Counted from the first letter of the stretch, positions 8,962 through 17,027 are shown. The stretch: DNA of 41,287 bases from JADFWK01 sp035527895 (GCA_035527895.1 DATKZQ010000005.1:1-41287), one strand, 5' to 3'. The notes: generated from the sequence alone by a model not told the origin. A program made the numbers and translations.

Positions 8962-8990
8962 TTGCTAACTCAAAGGAGTTGGCATGTCAA
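8962..8990 (-). promoter_or_regulatory. Likely sigma-70 promoter of the thiamine unit
   Basis: On the minus strand TTGACA (8990-8985) is followed after 17 bases by TAGCAA (8967-8962). The predicted start, near 8955, falls right at the 5' edge of the riboswitch. The -10 box is weak. Confidence 0.45.
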
Positions 8991-9174
8991 CAGGAATTTG
9001 CTCCAACCTGTTCATCATCCCTGAGTGTCGTTGGTTGATATGACTACACCTGTCTCAGCCGGACCCCTGAACCTTTCTGTAGTATCGGGATGGGCTCGAT
9101 TTGTAATCTGCCTGGCTTTTTGCGGGAGGATAAGTGAGCATGAGGCGAACAAAATCAGTGATCTCAGGGATTCT

Positions 9175-9190
9175 TGGAACGGAGCTTGCA
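9175..9190 (+). promoter_or_regulatory. Sigma-54 promoter of the NtrC-type regulator
   Basis: TGGAACGGAGCTTGCA fits the sigma-54 pattern TGGCACGN4TTGCW with a single mismatch and correct GG-N10-GC spacing. The predicted start, near 9201, is about 18 nt before the ATG at 9219. Confidence 0.6.
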
Positions 9191-9218
9191 AATAATGTAA
9201 GGGAATGAGTGAGCGAAT

Positions 9219-10571
9219 ATGAACAAGACCTTAGACATGCTGATCATTGATGACGATGCTCTTTTTGTGGCTTCACTCTCTGATTTCCTGATCAGCAAGG
9301 GCTTTAACGTTCAAACTGCCACTAATGGAAGAGAGGGGATAAAGAGCTTTGAAAGCCGTCAACCCCCCCTTGCTCTGCTGGATCAGGAATTGCCCGACAT
9401 CGGAGGCATTGAGGTTTGCCAAAAGATTCTGGAGATTAATCCTAATGCCAAGATTATCTTCATGACCGCATATGCTACCGTTCAGTATGCAGTTGAGGCG
9501 ATGCAGGCAGGAGCATATAACTATCTTTCCAAACCTTTCTCGTTGGATGAGCTTCTGATTGCCATAAACCTGGCCGCCAAGAATGCGGACCTTGAAGGAA
9601 GACTCAGGATTCAGGACTACGAGAGGGAAAAGGTGCGGCAGGAACAAAAACTCATCGGTTCTTCCGAAATCATGAAAAGAATCAGGGAGCAGATAAAGTT
9701 ATCTGCAAGCTCTGAAGCCAATGCATTGATCACCGGAGACACCGGGGTGGGCAAAAACGTTGTTGCCAGGGCTATTCACGATCTCCAGGATAGGCGGGAC
9801 ATCTTTCTCACGATCAATTGCTCGGCCATACCAGAGAACCTAGTGGAAGCCGAATATTTTGGTCACGAGAAGGGGGTATTTACCGGTGCAGAAATGCGCC
9901 GTGAGGGCATTTTTGAGCTCGCCGATGGTGGTACACTCGTGCTCGACGAGATTGGGGAAATACCCATACACCTGCAGAGCAAATTACTCACGGTGCTCGA
10001 TGACAAATGTGTTCGACGAATAGGGAGCGGTCGATCCATATCCGTTGATGTCAGAATCATAGGTACCACCAATCGTAATCTGGAGGAAGCCATTAACAAA
10101 AGGCGTTTTCGGGAAGACCTCTACTACCGTTTAGCCGTTATAACCATACACCTACCACCTTTGCGAGAACATGCGGAGGACATACCTGAAATAGCCGATC
10201 ACTTTGTGAATCGGTATTGCAGGAAGCCTGTCAAGATCCCCGAAAGTCAGATGGAGAGAATGATGGTATATCCCTGGCCGGGTAATGTGCGGGAGCTCCG
10301 GAATGTTATTGAAAGGGCTTCCCTCCTGCTTCGGGGAGATGATATAAGACCGGCGGACCTTCTGCTTCACGGCACACTCAATCAGTGTTTGCCAACAGAT
10401 AAAGAGAGGGTTCGGGCTGGCCAAGAGATGCCTTCGCTTAAGGAGGTGAAAAGAGGTCATATTCTCTCTGCTCTGAAGGCCTGCTCCGGAAACAAGAGCC
10501 TCACCGCCCGCAACCTAGGGGTCTCACTTTCAACTCTTAAGCGAAACCTGAAGGAGATGAACATCAGTTAG
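9219..10571 (+). CDS. Sigma-54-dependent response regulator, NtrC family
   Basis: Receiver, AAA+ and Fis-type DNA-binding domains, 450 aa. The receiver (1-120) has acidic D11/D12/D13, phosphorylation site D55, T83 and K105. The AAA+ domain has Walker A GDTGVGKN (173-180), the sigma-54-contacting loop as GVFTGA (219-224; the usual form is GAFTGA), and Walker B LVLDEIGE. The C-terminal helix-turn-helix ends SLSTLKRNLKEMN. It activates sigma-54 promoters when phosphorylated. A sigma-54 site directly in front suggests autoregulation. The likely partner kinase is the soluble one at 11319, the next gene on the same strand. No strong ribosome site is visible. Target genes are not known. Confidence 0.94.
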   Translation: MNKTLDMLIIDDDALFVASLSDFLISKGFNVQTATNGREGIKSFESRQPPLALLDQELPDIGGIEVCQKILEINPNAKIIFMTAYATVQYAVEAMQAGAYNYLSKPFSLDELLIAINLAAKNADLEGRLRIQDYEREKVRQEQKLIGSSEIMKRIREQIKLSASSEANALITGDTGVGKNVVARAIHDLQDRRDIFLTINCSAIPENLVEAEYFGHEKGVFTGAEMRREGIFELADGGTLVLDEIGEIPIHLQSKLLTVLDDKCVRRIGSGRSISVDVRIIGTTNRNLEEAINKRRFREDLYYRLAVITIHLPPLREHAEDIPEIADHFVNRYCRKPVKIPESQMERMMVYPWPGNVRELRNVIERASLLLRGDDIRPADLLLHGTLNQCLPTDKERVRAGQEMPSLKEVKRGHILSALKACSGNKSLTARNLGVSLSTLKRNLKEMNIS

Positions 10572-10910
10572 TCTCCTCTATCATGGATTCAGATACAGCA
10601 AAGTGAATAGTAGGCAATCAAGAAATTTTTCGGATCCATTCCGTGGCGCAGCGTTCTCGGGTTGTGGCCGAGGGGAAATCCCGTTCAAACTAACCATTAT
10701 CCCAAACCTCTCGTAGATAGACCTGCCTCAAAAAACCGCACATCAGAAAGCCGATATAGGAAGCCGGATCCAGCAAAGTGACACAAATACGACACCTAAC
10801 CTATTTTGACCCATCCAAAATGACCCTTTTTCTTTTCAATCTACCTTTCTTTCGCTTAATTATCTAATATAATCAAATGGATAAAAACTTTAAGTCTTGG
10901 CGTAATGGGG
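10572..10910 (+). other. Intergenic stretch without a recognised gene
   Basis: Downstream of the NtrC-type gene no convincing coding frame or RNA was seen. It contains a short imperfect repeat (TTTTGACCCATCC / AAAATGACCC near 10802-10830) and an AT-rich segment before the sigma-54-like site at 10911. Confidence 0.5.
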
Positions 10911-10926
10911 TGGTATATATTTTGCT
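10911..10926 (+). promoter_or_regulatory. Possible sigma-54 promoter upstream of the kinase/MglA block
   Basis: TGGTATATATTTTGCT keeps the -24 GG, the -12 GC with exactly 10 bases between, and TTTGC, but not the CAC after GG. It lies about 90 bp before repeat copy 3 and 390 bp before the kinase, so any transcript would read through the repeat. Confidence 0.35.
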
Positions 10927-11017
10927 TATAACGAATACCAGGTACTGTATGCCGCCTTCGGCGCCACAGAAGAAGGCACATCTGGCAGGCCGGGGCGTTG
11001 AGATTGTTCGATCTTTC

Positions 11018-11317
11018 GTAACACTTTAGCTCTTTGAAATTGATCTTAAGCTGAGCATGGAGATATCTTTTTTTGACTCTGTGCTCCCATCGTTCAGAGC
11101 AGTGGGCGTTTCAAAACGGCGCACACAGGCTGCAACCTTAGTGCCAAGGGTTATCGGGAGGTGCGTCGGTTTGAAACGGCCCTGTACGGGGCCTTGTTTA
11201 GAGGGCAGAGCAAAAAAAAATATCTCCATGCTCAGTCCCCTGGGTTCCGTTACGAATAGCCACTGGGCATCAGCAAGTGGGCAGGAGCGCTGCCTTTTCA
11301 AAGAGCTAAAGTGTTAC
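11018..11317 (-). repeat. 300-bp composite inverted repeat, copy 3
   Basis: Outer 22-bp inverted repeats at 11018-11039 and 11296-11317 match perfectly. The 13-bp arm is on the left (11040-11052), the 181-bp core at 11053-11233 and the 62-bp arm on the right (11234-11295), so the whole element is in the opposite orientation to copy 2. Read on its own strand, the core has the same orientation to the arms as copy 2. It ends one base before the first possible ATG of the histidine kinase. Confidence 0.93.
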
Positions 11318-11318
11318 G

Positions 11319-12071
11319 ATGTTTGCTATCAGGCGTCAACGGGGGTTTGCATCTATGAGCAAAGAGATGGAACTAATCAGGAATCTGGAGCAGATCCTTT
11401 CAACTCTGCGACATGAGTTGGGAAATTCGATCAACTCATTAAAGATTACCCTTGATGTAATGCGAGAGAATTATGATCTCTTTGATGATGCAAAGAGAAA
11501 AGAGTATTTGGAGCGGGGACTAAAGCTTCTGATACGCCAGCAGCAACTCGTGGATGCAATGAAGTCTTATTCGCAATTCACGGTGAACGAGCAAAATGAG
11601 ATTCGATTCCTCTCCTTTTGGACACATTTTCTGAGTGCGGCATCTGAGAGGGTAAAGGGTGGGAGGATCAAACTCATCTCTCGCCAAGAGATTGAGCCCT
11701 GCGTAATTATAGGCGACAGGGCGGCCCTCAATAAGGTCATGACCAGTATCCTTGATAATGCAGTGGAGGCCGTTGAGAAGCAAGACGAACCACTGATAGA
11801 ATTGGCGGCCTCAAAAAGTAATGGTTCTGTGAAAATAGTGCTCGCGGATAATGGATCGGGCATCAAAAAAAATGACCTGACGAGAATCTTCACCCCCTTG
11901 TTTTCAACGAAGTCGGGAAAGACAGGCATGGGACTTTCCATTGCCCAAAAGCTCACCCTGGAGATGAAGGGCAAAATCAGCATTGAAAGTAGTCTCGGCA
12001 AGGGTACGCAAGCGACCGTGTGGCTCAAATGTGCTGGCGCCAAAGAAGGGAGCATGAAAAAACCACTGTGA
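11319..12071 (+). CDS. Soluble histidine kinase without sensor domain
   Basis: Two-component kinase consisting only of a dimerisation/phosphoacceptor domain and a HATPase domain. The H-box is TLRHELGNSINSLK, with His followed by the acidic residue needed for kinase activity. The ATP-binding part shows the N-box ILDNAVEAVE, G1 ADNGSGI, F-box IFTPLFSTK and G2 GMGLSIAQKL. There is no membrane helix or PAS domain, so input must come from a partner protein. Two starts are possible: ATG 11319, one base after the repeat, or ATG 11355 (MSKEMELIRN) behind GGGGG; the second gives 238 aa and may be the true one. It leads the roadblock/MglA genes with a 19-bp gap and may phosphorylate the NtrC-type regulator upstream. 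Confidence 0.9.
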   Translation: MFAIRRQRGFASMSKEMELIRNLEQILSTLRHELGNSINSLKITLDVMRENYDLFDDAKRKEYLERGLKLLIRQQQLVDAMKSYSQFTVNEQNEIRFLSFWTHFLSAASERVKGGRIKLISRQEIEPCVIIGDRAALNKVMTSILDNAVEAVEKQDEPLIELAASKSNGSVKIVLADNGSGIKKNDLTRIFTPLFSTKSGKTGMGLSIAQKLTLEMKGKISIESSLGKGTQATVWLKCAGAKEGSMKKPL

Positions 12072-12090
12072 TTTTTGTGGAGGTAGAGCA

Positions 12091-12495
12091 TTGACGTATA
12101 TGCTTGGCCGGAAAGCACTGGATGAAATTGAGGCGGTTCTGCAACAGGATCTCTTTGATGTTGGGGTTGACTGTATTTTCTTGATCGATATGGCCGGCAA
12201 TGTCATTGCTAACCTTGATAATGGCGAAATCAAGCACGACATTTACTCCCTAGCTGCCTTAGCCGCGGGCAATTTTGCTGCGGTGAGCACCATGGCAAGA
12301 ATTGTTGGAGAAGACGAGTTTTCCTTGCTCTTTCATAAGGGGGAAAAGGAGAGCATACATTTCAGCAAGGTACTGTCGGATTTCTTATTAATCACTATCT
12401 TTGGCAAGGGTATATCATTGGGATTCTTGCGGCTTAAGGTGGCTGACGCCACGGAGAAGATCAAGAGAATACTAGAACCCTTTTGTGCCCCATGA
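12091..12495 (+). CDS. Roadblock/LC7-family protein, MglB-like
   Basis: A single roadblock/LC7 domain of 134 aa; such proteins act as GTPase-activating or nucleotide-exchange partners of MglA-type GTPases. Visible features are an N-terminal helix (LDEIEAVLQQDLF), the strand GVDCIFLIDMAGNVIAN, the central helix LAALAAGNFAAVSTMARIVG and the strands FSLLFHKG and LLITIFGKGISLG. The TTG start is preferred over ATG 12100 because GGAGG lies 7 nt before it. Its place between the kinase and MglA suggests it is the direct MglA partner. Sequence identity to MglB could not be measured. Confidence 0.87.
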   Translation: MTYMLGRKALDEIEAVLQQDLFDVGVDCIFLIDMAGNVIANLDNGEIKHDIYSLAALAAGNFAAVSTMARIVGEDEFSLLFHKGEKESIHFSKVLSDFLLITIFGKGISLGFLRLKVADATEKIKRILEPFCAP

Positions 12496-12565
12496 TGTGG
12501 TTCCTCCCTATCGCACAGTTGAGCAGATCCAGTATGAGTAGAGTTCTTCTAAGAGGTATCTTCTG

Positions 12566-13171
12566 ATGGCATTCGTGAATCTGAAAAAGAAAGAGGTTCA
12601 GGCAAAGATAGTCTACTATGGCCCGGGGCGAGGGGGGAAGACCACTAATTTAGAGTATATCTACAATAAATTCAATAACCGTATAAAAACGGAGATGGTA
12701 ACCATCAAAACCCATGGTGACAGAACCCTGTTTTTCGACTTCCTTCCCTTTGATGTAGGAAAAATCAGGGGATATGATGTGAAAATCCAACTGTACACCG
12801 TACCGGGGCAGGTTAAGTATGATGCTACCAGGAGATTGGTTTTAAGGGGGGTTGACGGGATTGTCTTTGTGGCTGACTCAATGGCAGTGAGAAGGGAAAA
12901 GAACATCCTTTCCCTCAGAAATCTGCAGAAGAATCTGGCCACCTTCAGAAAGAGCATCTTCAGAATCCCTATTGTCTTGCAATACAACAAGAAGGATCTG
13001 TCGGAACAGGGCATCCCGCTGTTGTCCTTGCAAATACTTGAAAAGGACCTGAACAGTCAGCTGAAGGCACCTTCTTTTGAGGCGAGCGCCTTATTGGGAA
13101 GTAATGTGGTGGAGACCATGAAGAAGATCATATCGATGACTATGTCTTCCTTGCTCAAAGAACTGAAATAG
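12566..13171 (+). CDS. mglA: MglA-type Ras-like GTPase
   Basis: Small cytoplasmic GTPase that sets cell polarity and drives gliding or type IV pilus reversal in Myxococcus. The start AKIVYYGPGRGGKTTNLEYI holds the P-loop (19-27). Next come DRTLFFDFLP with the intrinsic arginine R53, PM3 TVPGQ with catalytic Q82, VDGIVFVADS, and the base-recognition motif NKKD (141-144). R53 and Q82 carry the same numbers as in M. xanthus MglA, and the 201-aa length is close to its 195. The upstream roadblock gene is the expected regulator. It lies 70 bp after that gene and 11 bp before the next, so it is likely in one transcript. Confidence 0.96.
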   Translation: MAFVNLKKKEVQAKIVYYGPGRGGKTTNLEYIYNKFNNRIKTEMVTIKTHGDRTLFFDFLPFDVGKIRGYDVKIQLYTVPGQVKYDATRRLVLRGVDGIVFVADSMAVRREKNILSLRNLQKNLATFRKSIFRIPIVLQYNKKDLSEQGIPLLSLQILEKDLNSQLKAPSFEASALLGSNVVETMKKIISMTMSSLLKELK

Positions 13172-13182
13172 GGAGTGACGGA

Positions 13183-13884
13183 TTGACCGAGACACGGGAC
13201 GATACCCCAAATAGGGCTGTACAAATAAACAATGAGGATACCCTTGGGCAGAGCGGTCGGAGCGTCAACACAGCAAACGATACCGGCAACCCTGGTGGCA
13301 ATCCCCTTAGGGAACTGAAGTCCATTGTCTTATCGCTGGATTGGGAGATTACCGACGAAGTTATGGGAGGATTTTTCCAGGAGATTCAAAGACTGAAAGA
13401 CAGATATAGTAACGAGAAAATCCTTGTATCTTTCCTTCATCTCCTTGATTCGATAGGAAAATATATCAAAATCAATAAAAGTAAAGCCCATCCCCATGCC
13501 GGCAAACTACTGAACTCAACCTATATGAGCCTTGAAAAGGTAATCCGGTCTCAGCATCTAACATCCCTGGAGAGAAAGAGGATGCTCGCCAGAGAGGTCA
13601 AAAGGTACAGGAGATTAAAGGAGCAGATTGCGTTCAGGAAAACTGCAACAGTGAGGGAAAAGACGGTGGAGGGCGTCGGTAAAACAAGGCCCGTGATTGA
13701 ACAACAAGGAGCTGCTCCACCCATTGAGGAAGGGAGCAGGGCACCCGGTAAGACTCACGAGAGATTCCAGGGCCCGGTTGATACGATTGAGACGTTTGCA
13801 GGTGTCTTGGAGGAGCTGAAGCAATGTATACATGAGGAATTCAGGGCCTTGAGGGAAGAGCTGAAGGAATGGAGAAAAACATAA
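13183..13884 (+). CDS. Uncharacterised helical protein of the MglA cluster
   Basis: Function not recognised. The 233-aa product has a polar, probably disordered N-terminus (1-45), a conserved-looking helical domain (about 46-150; starts PLRELKSIVLSLDWEITDE, later LLDSIGKYIKINK and AHPHAGKLLNSTYMSLEKVI), a charged linker and a C-terminal coiled coil (ECIHEEF-like region to the end). The TTG start has GGAG 8 nt upstream. It begins 11 bp after mglA, so it is probably cotranslated and may be an MglA effector or adaptor; that is inference from position only. No membrane segment or signal peptide is seen. Confidence 0.75.
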   Translation: MTETRDDTPNRAVQINNEDTLGQSGRSVNTANDTGNPGGNPLRELKSIVLSLDWEITDEVMGGFFQEIQRLKDRYSNEKILVSFLHLLDSIGKYIKINKSKAHPHAGKLLNSTYMSLEKVIRSQHLTSLERKRMLAREVKRYRRLKEQIAFRKTATVREKTVEGVGKTRPVIEQQGAAPPIEEGSRAPGKTHERFQGPVDTIETFAGVLEELKQCIHEEFRALREELKEWRKT

Positions 13885-14023
13885 AGGATGTGTGCTGCCA
13901 TCTCTCAACTCCGGATCGAATTGGAAGAATACGTCAGAAACCGGCATTCTTTTAAACTAATGAGTAGTACGGTTTGCGGCGGGTCTGTGCCATGCAAGCT
14001 GACGAATCATCGGAGGCGGTGAT

Positions 14024-14497
14024 ATGGACATTCTATCCGGTGATATCTCTGCTCTGGTTTTCAGGCGTGCTCCCAGCAAAGACCTTGGCGAGTTTTCCCT
14101 TGACAGCACTATGTTGGGCCTTCTCGTTGAGCTGGATGGCAAAAGAAGCCTTGCCGTCATTGCAAGAAAAATGGGGCTGGACACGGGCACGTTGAAACGG
14201 GTGATTTTGAGGCTCCTTACTATGCGACTCGTTGAGCCGGTGGGAAGGCGTGTTTCACCGCTGAGCAACGACTTTTTTGAATACCTCAGCGCCGAGTTGT
14301 CCCTGGCACTGGGACCAATAGCCGGCGTGTTGATTGAAGAAGCAGTGCATGATCTGGGGCAAGCCAGGTCTGAGTTTTCACGTCGCCGGGCACCTGAATT
14401 GGTAGATCTGCTTGCTCGAGAAATTCAGCGCGAGGATAAAAGGCTCACATTTAAACGGAATATGGTCGAAAAACTAAGAGAGATGGGAACGGCGTAG
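14024..14497 (+). CDS. Winged-helix protein with C-terminal helical domain
   Basis: 157 aa, GGAGG 7 nt before the ATG. The N-terminal half (about 20-80) resembles a winged helix: LDSTMLGLLVELDGKRSLA, then ARKMGLDTGTLKRVILRLL and a wing-like MRLVEPVG. The C-terminal half has EYLSAELSLALGPIAGVLIEEAV and a basic helical tail, a pattern often met next to PATAN/roadblock signalling proteins. It may bind DNA or act as a protein-protein module. The intergenic gap behind it is filled by repeat copy 4. Confidence 0.7.
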   Translation: MDILSGDISALVFRRAPSKDLGEFSLDSTMLGLLVELDGKRSLAVIARKMGLDTGTLKRVILRLLTMRLVEPVGRRVSPLSNDFFEYLSAELSLALGPIAGVLIEEAVHDLGQARSEFSRRRAPELVDLLAREIQREDKRLTFKRNMVEKLREMGTA

Positions 14498-14512
14498 TTA
14501 CAAAGCTAAAAC

Positions 14513-14812
14513 GTAATACGTTAGCTCTTTAAAAGGATAGCGCTCCTGTCCATTTGCTGATGTCCAGTGGCTATTTGCAGCGGAACCCAGGGGACCGAGC
14601 ATGGAGATGTCTTTTTTTGACTCTGTCCTCCCATGGTTCAAAGGAGTGGGCGTTTCAAAACGGCGCACACAGGCTGCTACCTTAGTGCTAAGGCTTATGG
14701 GGAGGTGCGTCGGTTTGAAACGGCCCTGTACGGGGCCTTGTTTAGAGGGCAGAGCAAAAAAAGACATCTCCATGCTCGGCTTAAGATTAATTCCAAAGAG
14801 CTAAAGTGCTAC
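14513..14812 (+). repeat. 300-bp composite inverted repeat, copy 4, with inverted core
   Basis: Same dimensions as copies 2 and 3: 22-bp outer repeats (14513-14534, somewhat degraded, and 14791-14812), 62-bp arm (14535-14596), 181-bp core (14597-14777), 13-bp arm (14778-14790). The two arms run in the same order and direction as in copy 2, but the core reads as its reverse complement: GACTCTGTCC follows the left inner repeat where copy 2 has GCTCTGCCC. Confidence 0.93.
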
Positions 14813-14875
14813 GCTAAACAAAAATGGAATTGCTTCATTTTTCGCAGGAAATGATAATCACAGGGGGAGAAAGCC

Positions 14876-16021
14876 ATGATCGTCTCATGTGAAGATTGTG
14901 GGAAACAGTACAGGGTACATACCGAAAAGATAAGGGCCGACAGCGCTCAGTTCAGATGCAGGGCCTGCGGGCATACGATAGCGGTCAATAAACCGTTGCC
15001 ACCTGCAGATGAGTCGACGGAATCGAGCCCCTCCACCCTTACGCTTGGCAAAGCGAAGCCGGCTGCATTGCCGGGAGAGCAATCTGAACCGTCGACACCG
15101 GATAGGCAAAAAGTACCGGCCATGAAGTTGAAGGGCATCGGCATAAGGACAAAGCTCATGTTTTTTCTTCTTGTTCCCCTCATCGTGGCCCTCGTCATTG
15201 GTGGCTACTTCTCATTGAAACAAATGGTGGACCTCAGTGACCTGATTACCCACGAGAGCTTAAAGATTGTTAGTCAAATGGCTGAGCAGGAGATTGCCGA
15301 CCACGCTCGAGCGGTAGCCCTGCAAGTCAGTCTTTATCTTGCGAACCATCCGGGATTAAAAAAGGAGCGTTTTCAGCAGGATGTTGAGTTCAAGGAGATA
15401 GCGGTGCAGAAGGTGGGTTCTACCGGGTACACCGCTTTACATGGAGTACCGGATGAGAAGGGGGTATGGAGAAATTGGGCCCACGTGAACCCTAAGATCG
15501 TTGGCATTGACATGAGCACCCTGAGAAAACCGATGGGTAAGGCCTTTCACGGATTCTGGAAGATCTTCAGTGCTGGTAAAGATGACAAGGAATCAAGTGG
15601 GTACTATACCTGGCAGGATGCTGATGGCAGGTTTCGGGACAAGTTTATGGTGTGTGTTCCTGTAAAAGGAACACCCTATTATGTGGCCAGTACCACCTAC
15701 CTGGACGAGTTTACTCGACCTGTGGAGAGGCTCAAGGCGGAAAGCAAGACGATAGCAAACAGAGCCAGGAATATGAACGCGGGCGTAATGTTGGGTACTA
15801 TTGTCATTGTCGGCCTTATCATTTTCTTCTATGGCCGCAGGGTAACGGGAAATATTAAACACCTTTCCGAGGTTGCTGACCGGATCAGTGTCGGTGAGCT
15901 GGATGCCCAGATAGAAGTTAGATCCAAGGATGAAGTCGGTGAGTTAGCCGAGGCGGTCTCCCGGATGCAGGACAGCCTTCGTCTTTCCATAGAAAGGCTC
16001 AGACGCCGACGCCCAATCTGA
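14876..16021 (+). CDS. Zinc-ribbon, Cache and HAMP transmembrane sensor without output domain
   Basis: 381 aa. The N-terminus is an MJ0042-type zinc ribbon (C5, C8, C28, C31). A polar linker is followed by a membrane helix (about 94-112), a periplasmic single-Cache-like domain (about 115-295; SGYYTWQDADG, CVPVKGTPYYVASTTY), a second membrane helix (about 303-320) and a HAMP domain (about 321-372; ISVGELDAQIEV, DEVGELAEAVSRMQ). It stops directly after HAMP with no methyl-accepting, kinase or cyclase domain. The signal may pass to a separate protein; a soluble kinase and a DHp-only protein are encoded in the same block. GGGGGAG precedes the ATG. Confidence 0.88.
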   Translation: MIVSCEDCGKQYRVHTEKIRADSAQFRCRACGHTIAVNKPLPPADESTESSPSTLTLGKAKPAALPGEQSEPSTPDRQKVPAMKLKGIGIRTKLMFFLLVPLIVALVIGGYFSLKQMVDLSDLITHESLKIVSQMAEQEIADHARAVALQVSLYLANHPGLKKERFQQDVEFKEIAVQKVGSTGYTALHGVPDEKGVWRNWAHVNPKIVGIDMSTLRKPMGKAFHGFWKIFSAGKDDKESSGYYTWQDADGRFRDKFMVCVPVKGTPYYVASTTYLDEFTRPVERLKAESKTIANRARNMNAGVMLGTIVIVGLIIFFYGRRVTGNIKHLSEVADRISVGELDAQIEVRSKDEVGELAEAVSRMQDSLRLSIERLRRRRPI

Positions 16022-16043
16022 TCCAGGTTTTTAAGGGATACTC

Positions 16044-17027
16044 ATGATTATGATTCCAAGAGAGAGACCCGTACTTGAGAATCTGAACAGTCACTACGTT
16101 GATTTATCGAGACTGGCCGAGCACTGCCAGGGTGAATTCGGCTCCGGTTGTATCCATCTAAAATCCCCAAAAACTGAGGGGGTAATCTTCTTTGACAATG
16201 ACGCAATACTGAACAGTGTTTTTCAAAGCAAGGATGAGCAATTGGAAGGTCAAAACGCCTTAGACAGACTTATTGAGGCGATGAATGAGCATAATTTTAC
16301 CATACATGTCTATGAAATAGAGCAACGAAAGATCTACTTCTGGGCCAACATACCGGCTGCCAGGGAGATCTACAAGGATCTCAGGACAGAATTTGCTGAT
16401 CTTGAAGGGCTGATACGGGAGATGAATTCGGAGAGGCTTACCGGCTTTATTGATGTCTCTATCAGTGATGGAAAAGAGACCGGTTTGATCTTTTTTGACA
16501 GCGGGCAGATTGTAGGAGGTTCCTACTCTTGGGAGAAAGGAGAGCTAAACAATTCGAAAGACAGCCAGGAGCTCCTCATAAGCAAGGTAAAGCGGTCGGG
16601 AGGCATTTTTCGCGTTAGCAAGATTTCGTTCCCAAAGGGGGAAGACCGACGTGAATCAGAAGAGGACACAATGAAGCCCTCACGTTCCATTATCACCATG
16701 CTGGAAGAGCTCATGGGGATTTTTGAAAGGGTCGTCAGGTCTAACAAAAAGATGAAACAGAACTTTAGTACCCTGCTGAAAAAGAAATTTGTCGAGAAGG
16801 CCGAGAAATATCCCTTTCTCGACCCCTTTGCTGCTGAGTTTTCCTATTCTGACCGCAGGATCACCTTTGTCGGAAATACTTCTGATGAGAGGTTGGCGAA
16901 AGGGGTGATGGAATCTGTCAAGGAATTGGCAAGCGAGCTAAGAATACTCTCGCAATTGAGAGGAGAGTTGGTCTTCTGGTTGCAGAAACACCAAGGTGAA
17001 CTGGGAAGGTGGGGAATCAGTTTTTGA
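16044..17027 (+). CDS. PATAN/DUF4388-like protein
   Basis: 327 aa, soluble. Two tandem regions look like PATAN (DUF4388-type) units: about 18-90 (GCIHLKSPKTEGVIFFDNDAI) and about 115-195 (LIREMNSERLTGFIDVSI, GLIFFDSGQIVGGSYSW, GGIFRVSKISFP). The C-terminal 110 residues form a further domain with KYPFLDPFAAEFSY and RITFVGNTSDERLAKGVMES. Such domains are protein-interaction modules of two-component and GTPase systems. It follows the Cache/HAMP gene by 22 bp and is probably its cytoplasmic companion. Exact function unknown. Confidence 0.78.
   Translation: MIMIPRERPVLENLNSHYVDLSRLAEHCQGEFGSGCIHLKSPKTEGVIFFDNDAILNSVFQSKDEQLEGQNALDRLIEAMNEHNFTIHVYEIEQRKIYFWANIPAAREIYKDLRTEFADLEGLIREMNSERLTGFIDVSISDGKETGLIFFDSGQIVGGSYSWEKGELNNSKDSQELLISKVKRSGGIFRVSKISFPKGEDRRESEEDTMKPSRSIITMLEELMGIFERVVRSNKKMKQNFSTLLKKKFVEKAEKYPFLDPFAAEFSYSDRRITFVGNTSDERLAKGVMESVKELASELRILSQLRGELVFWLQKHQGELGRWGISF

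Noticed and set aside
11057..11416. Open frames of 60-120 codons across the 300-bp repeats, on both strands (also at 10-312, 3901-4188, 14498-14804)
   Set aside because: They recur only because the repeat recurs, exist in both directions because the core is palindromic, and have no ribosome sites.
13885..14023. Small gene between 13884 and 14024
   Set aside because: The frame at 13974 lies mainly inside the next gene and has no domain or ribosome site better than that of 14024.
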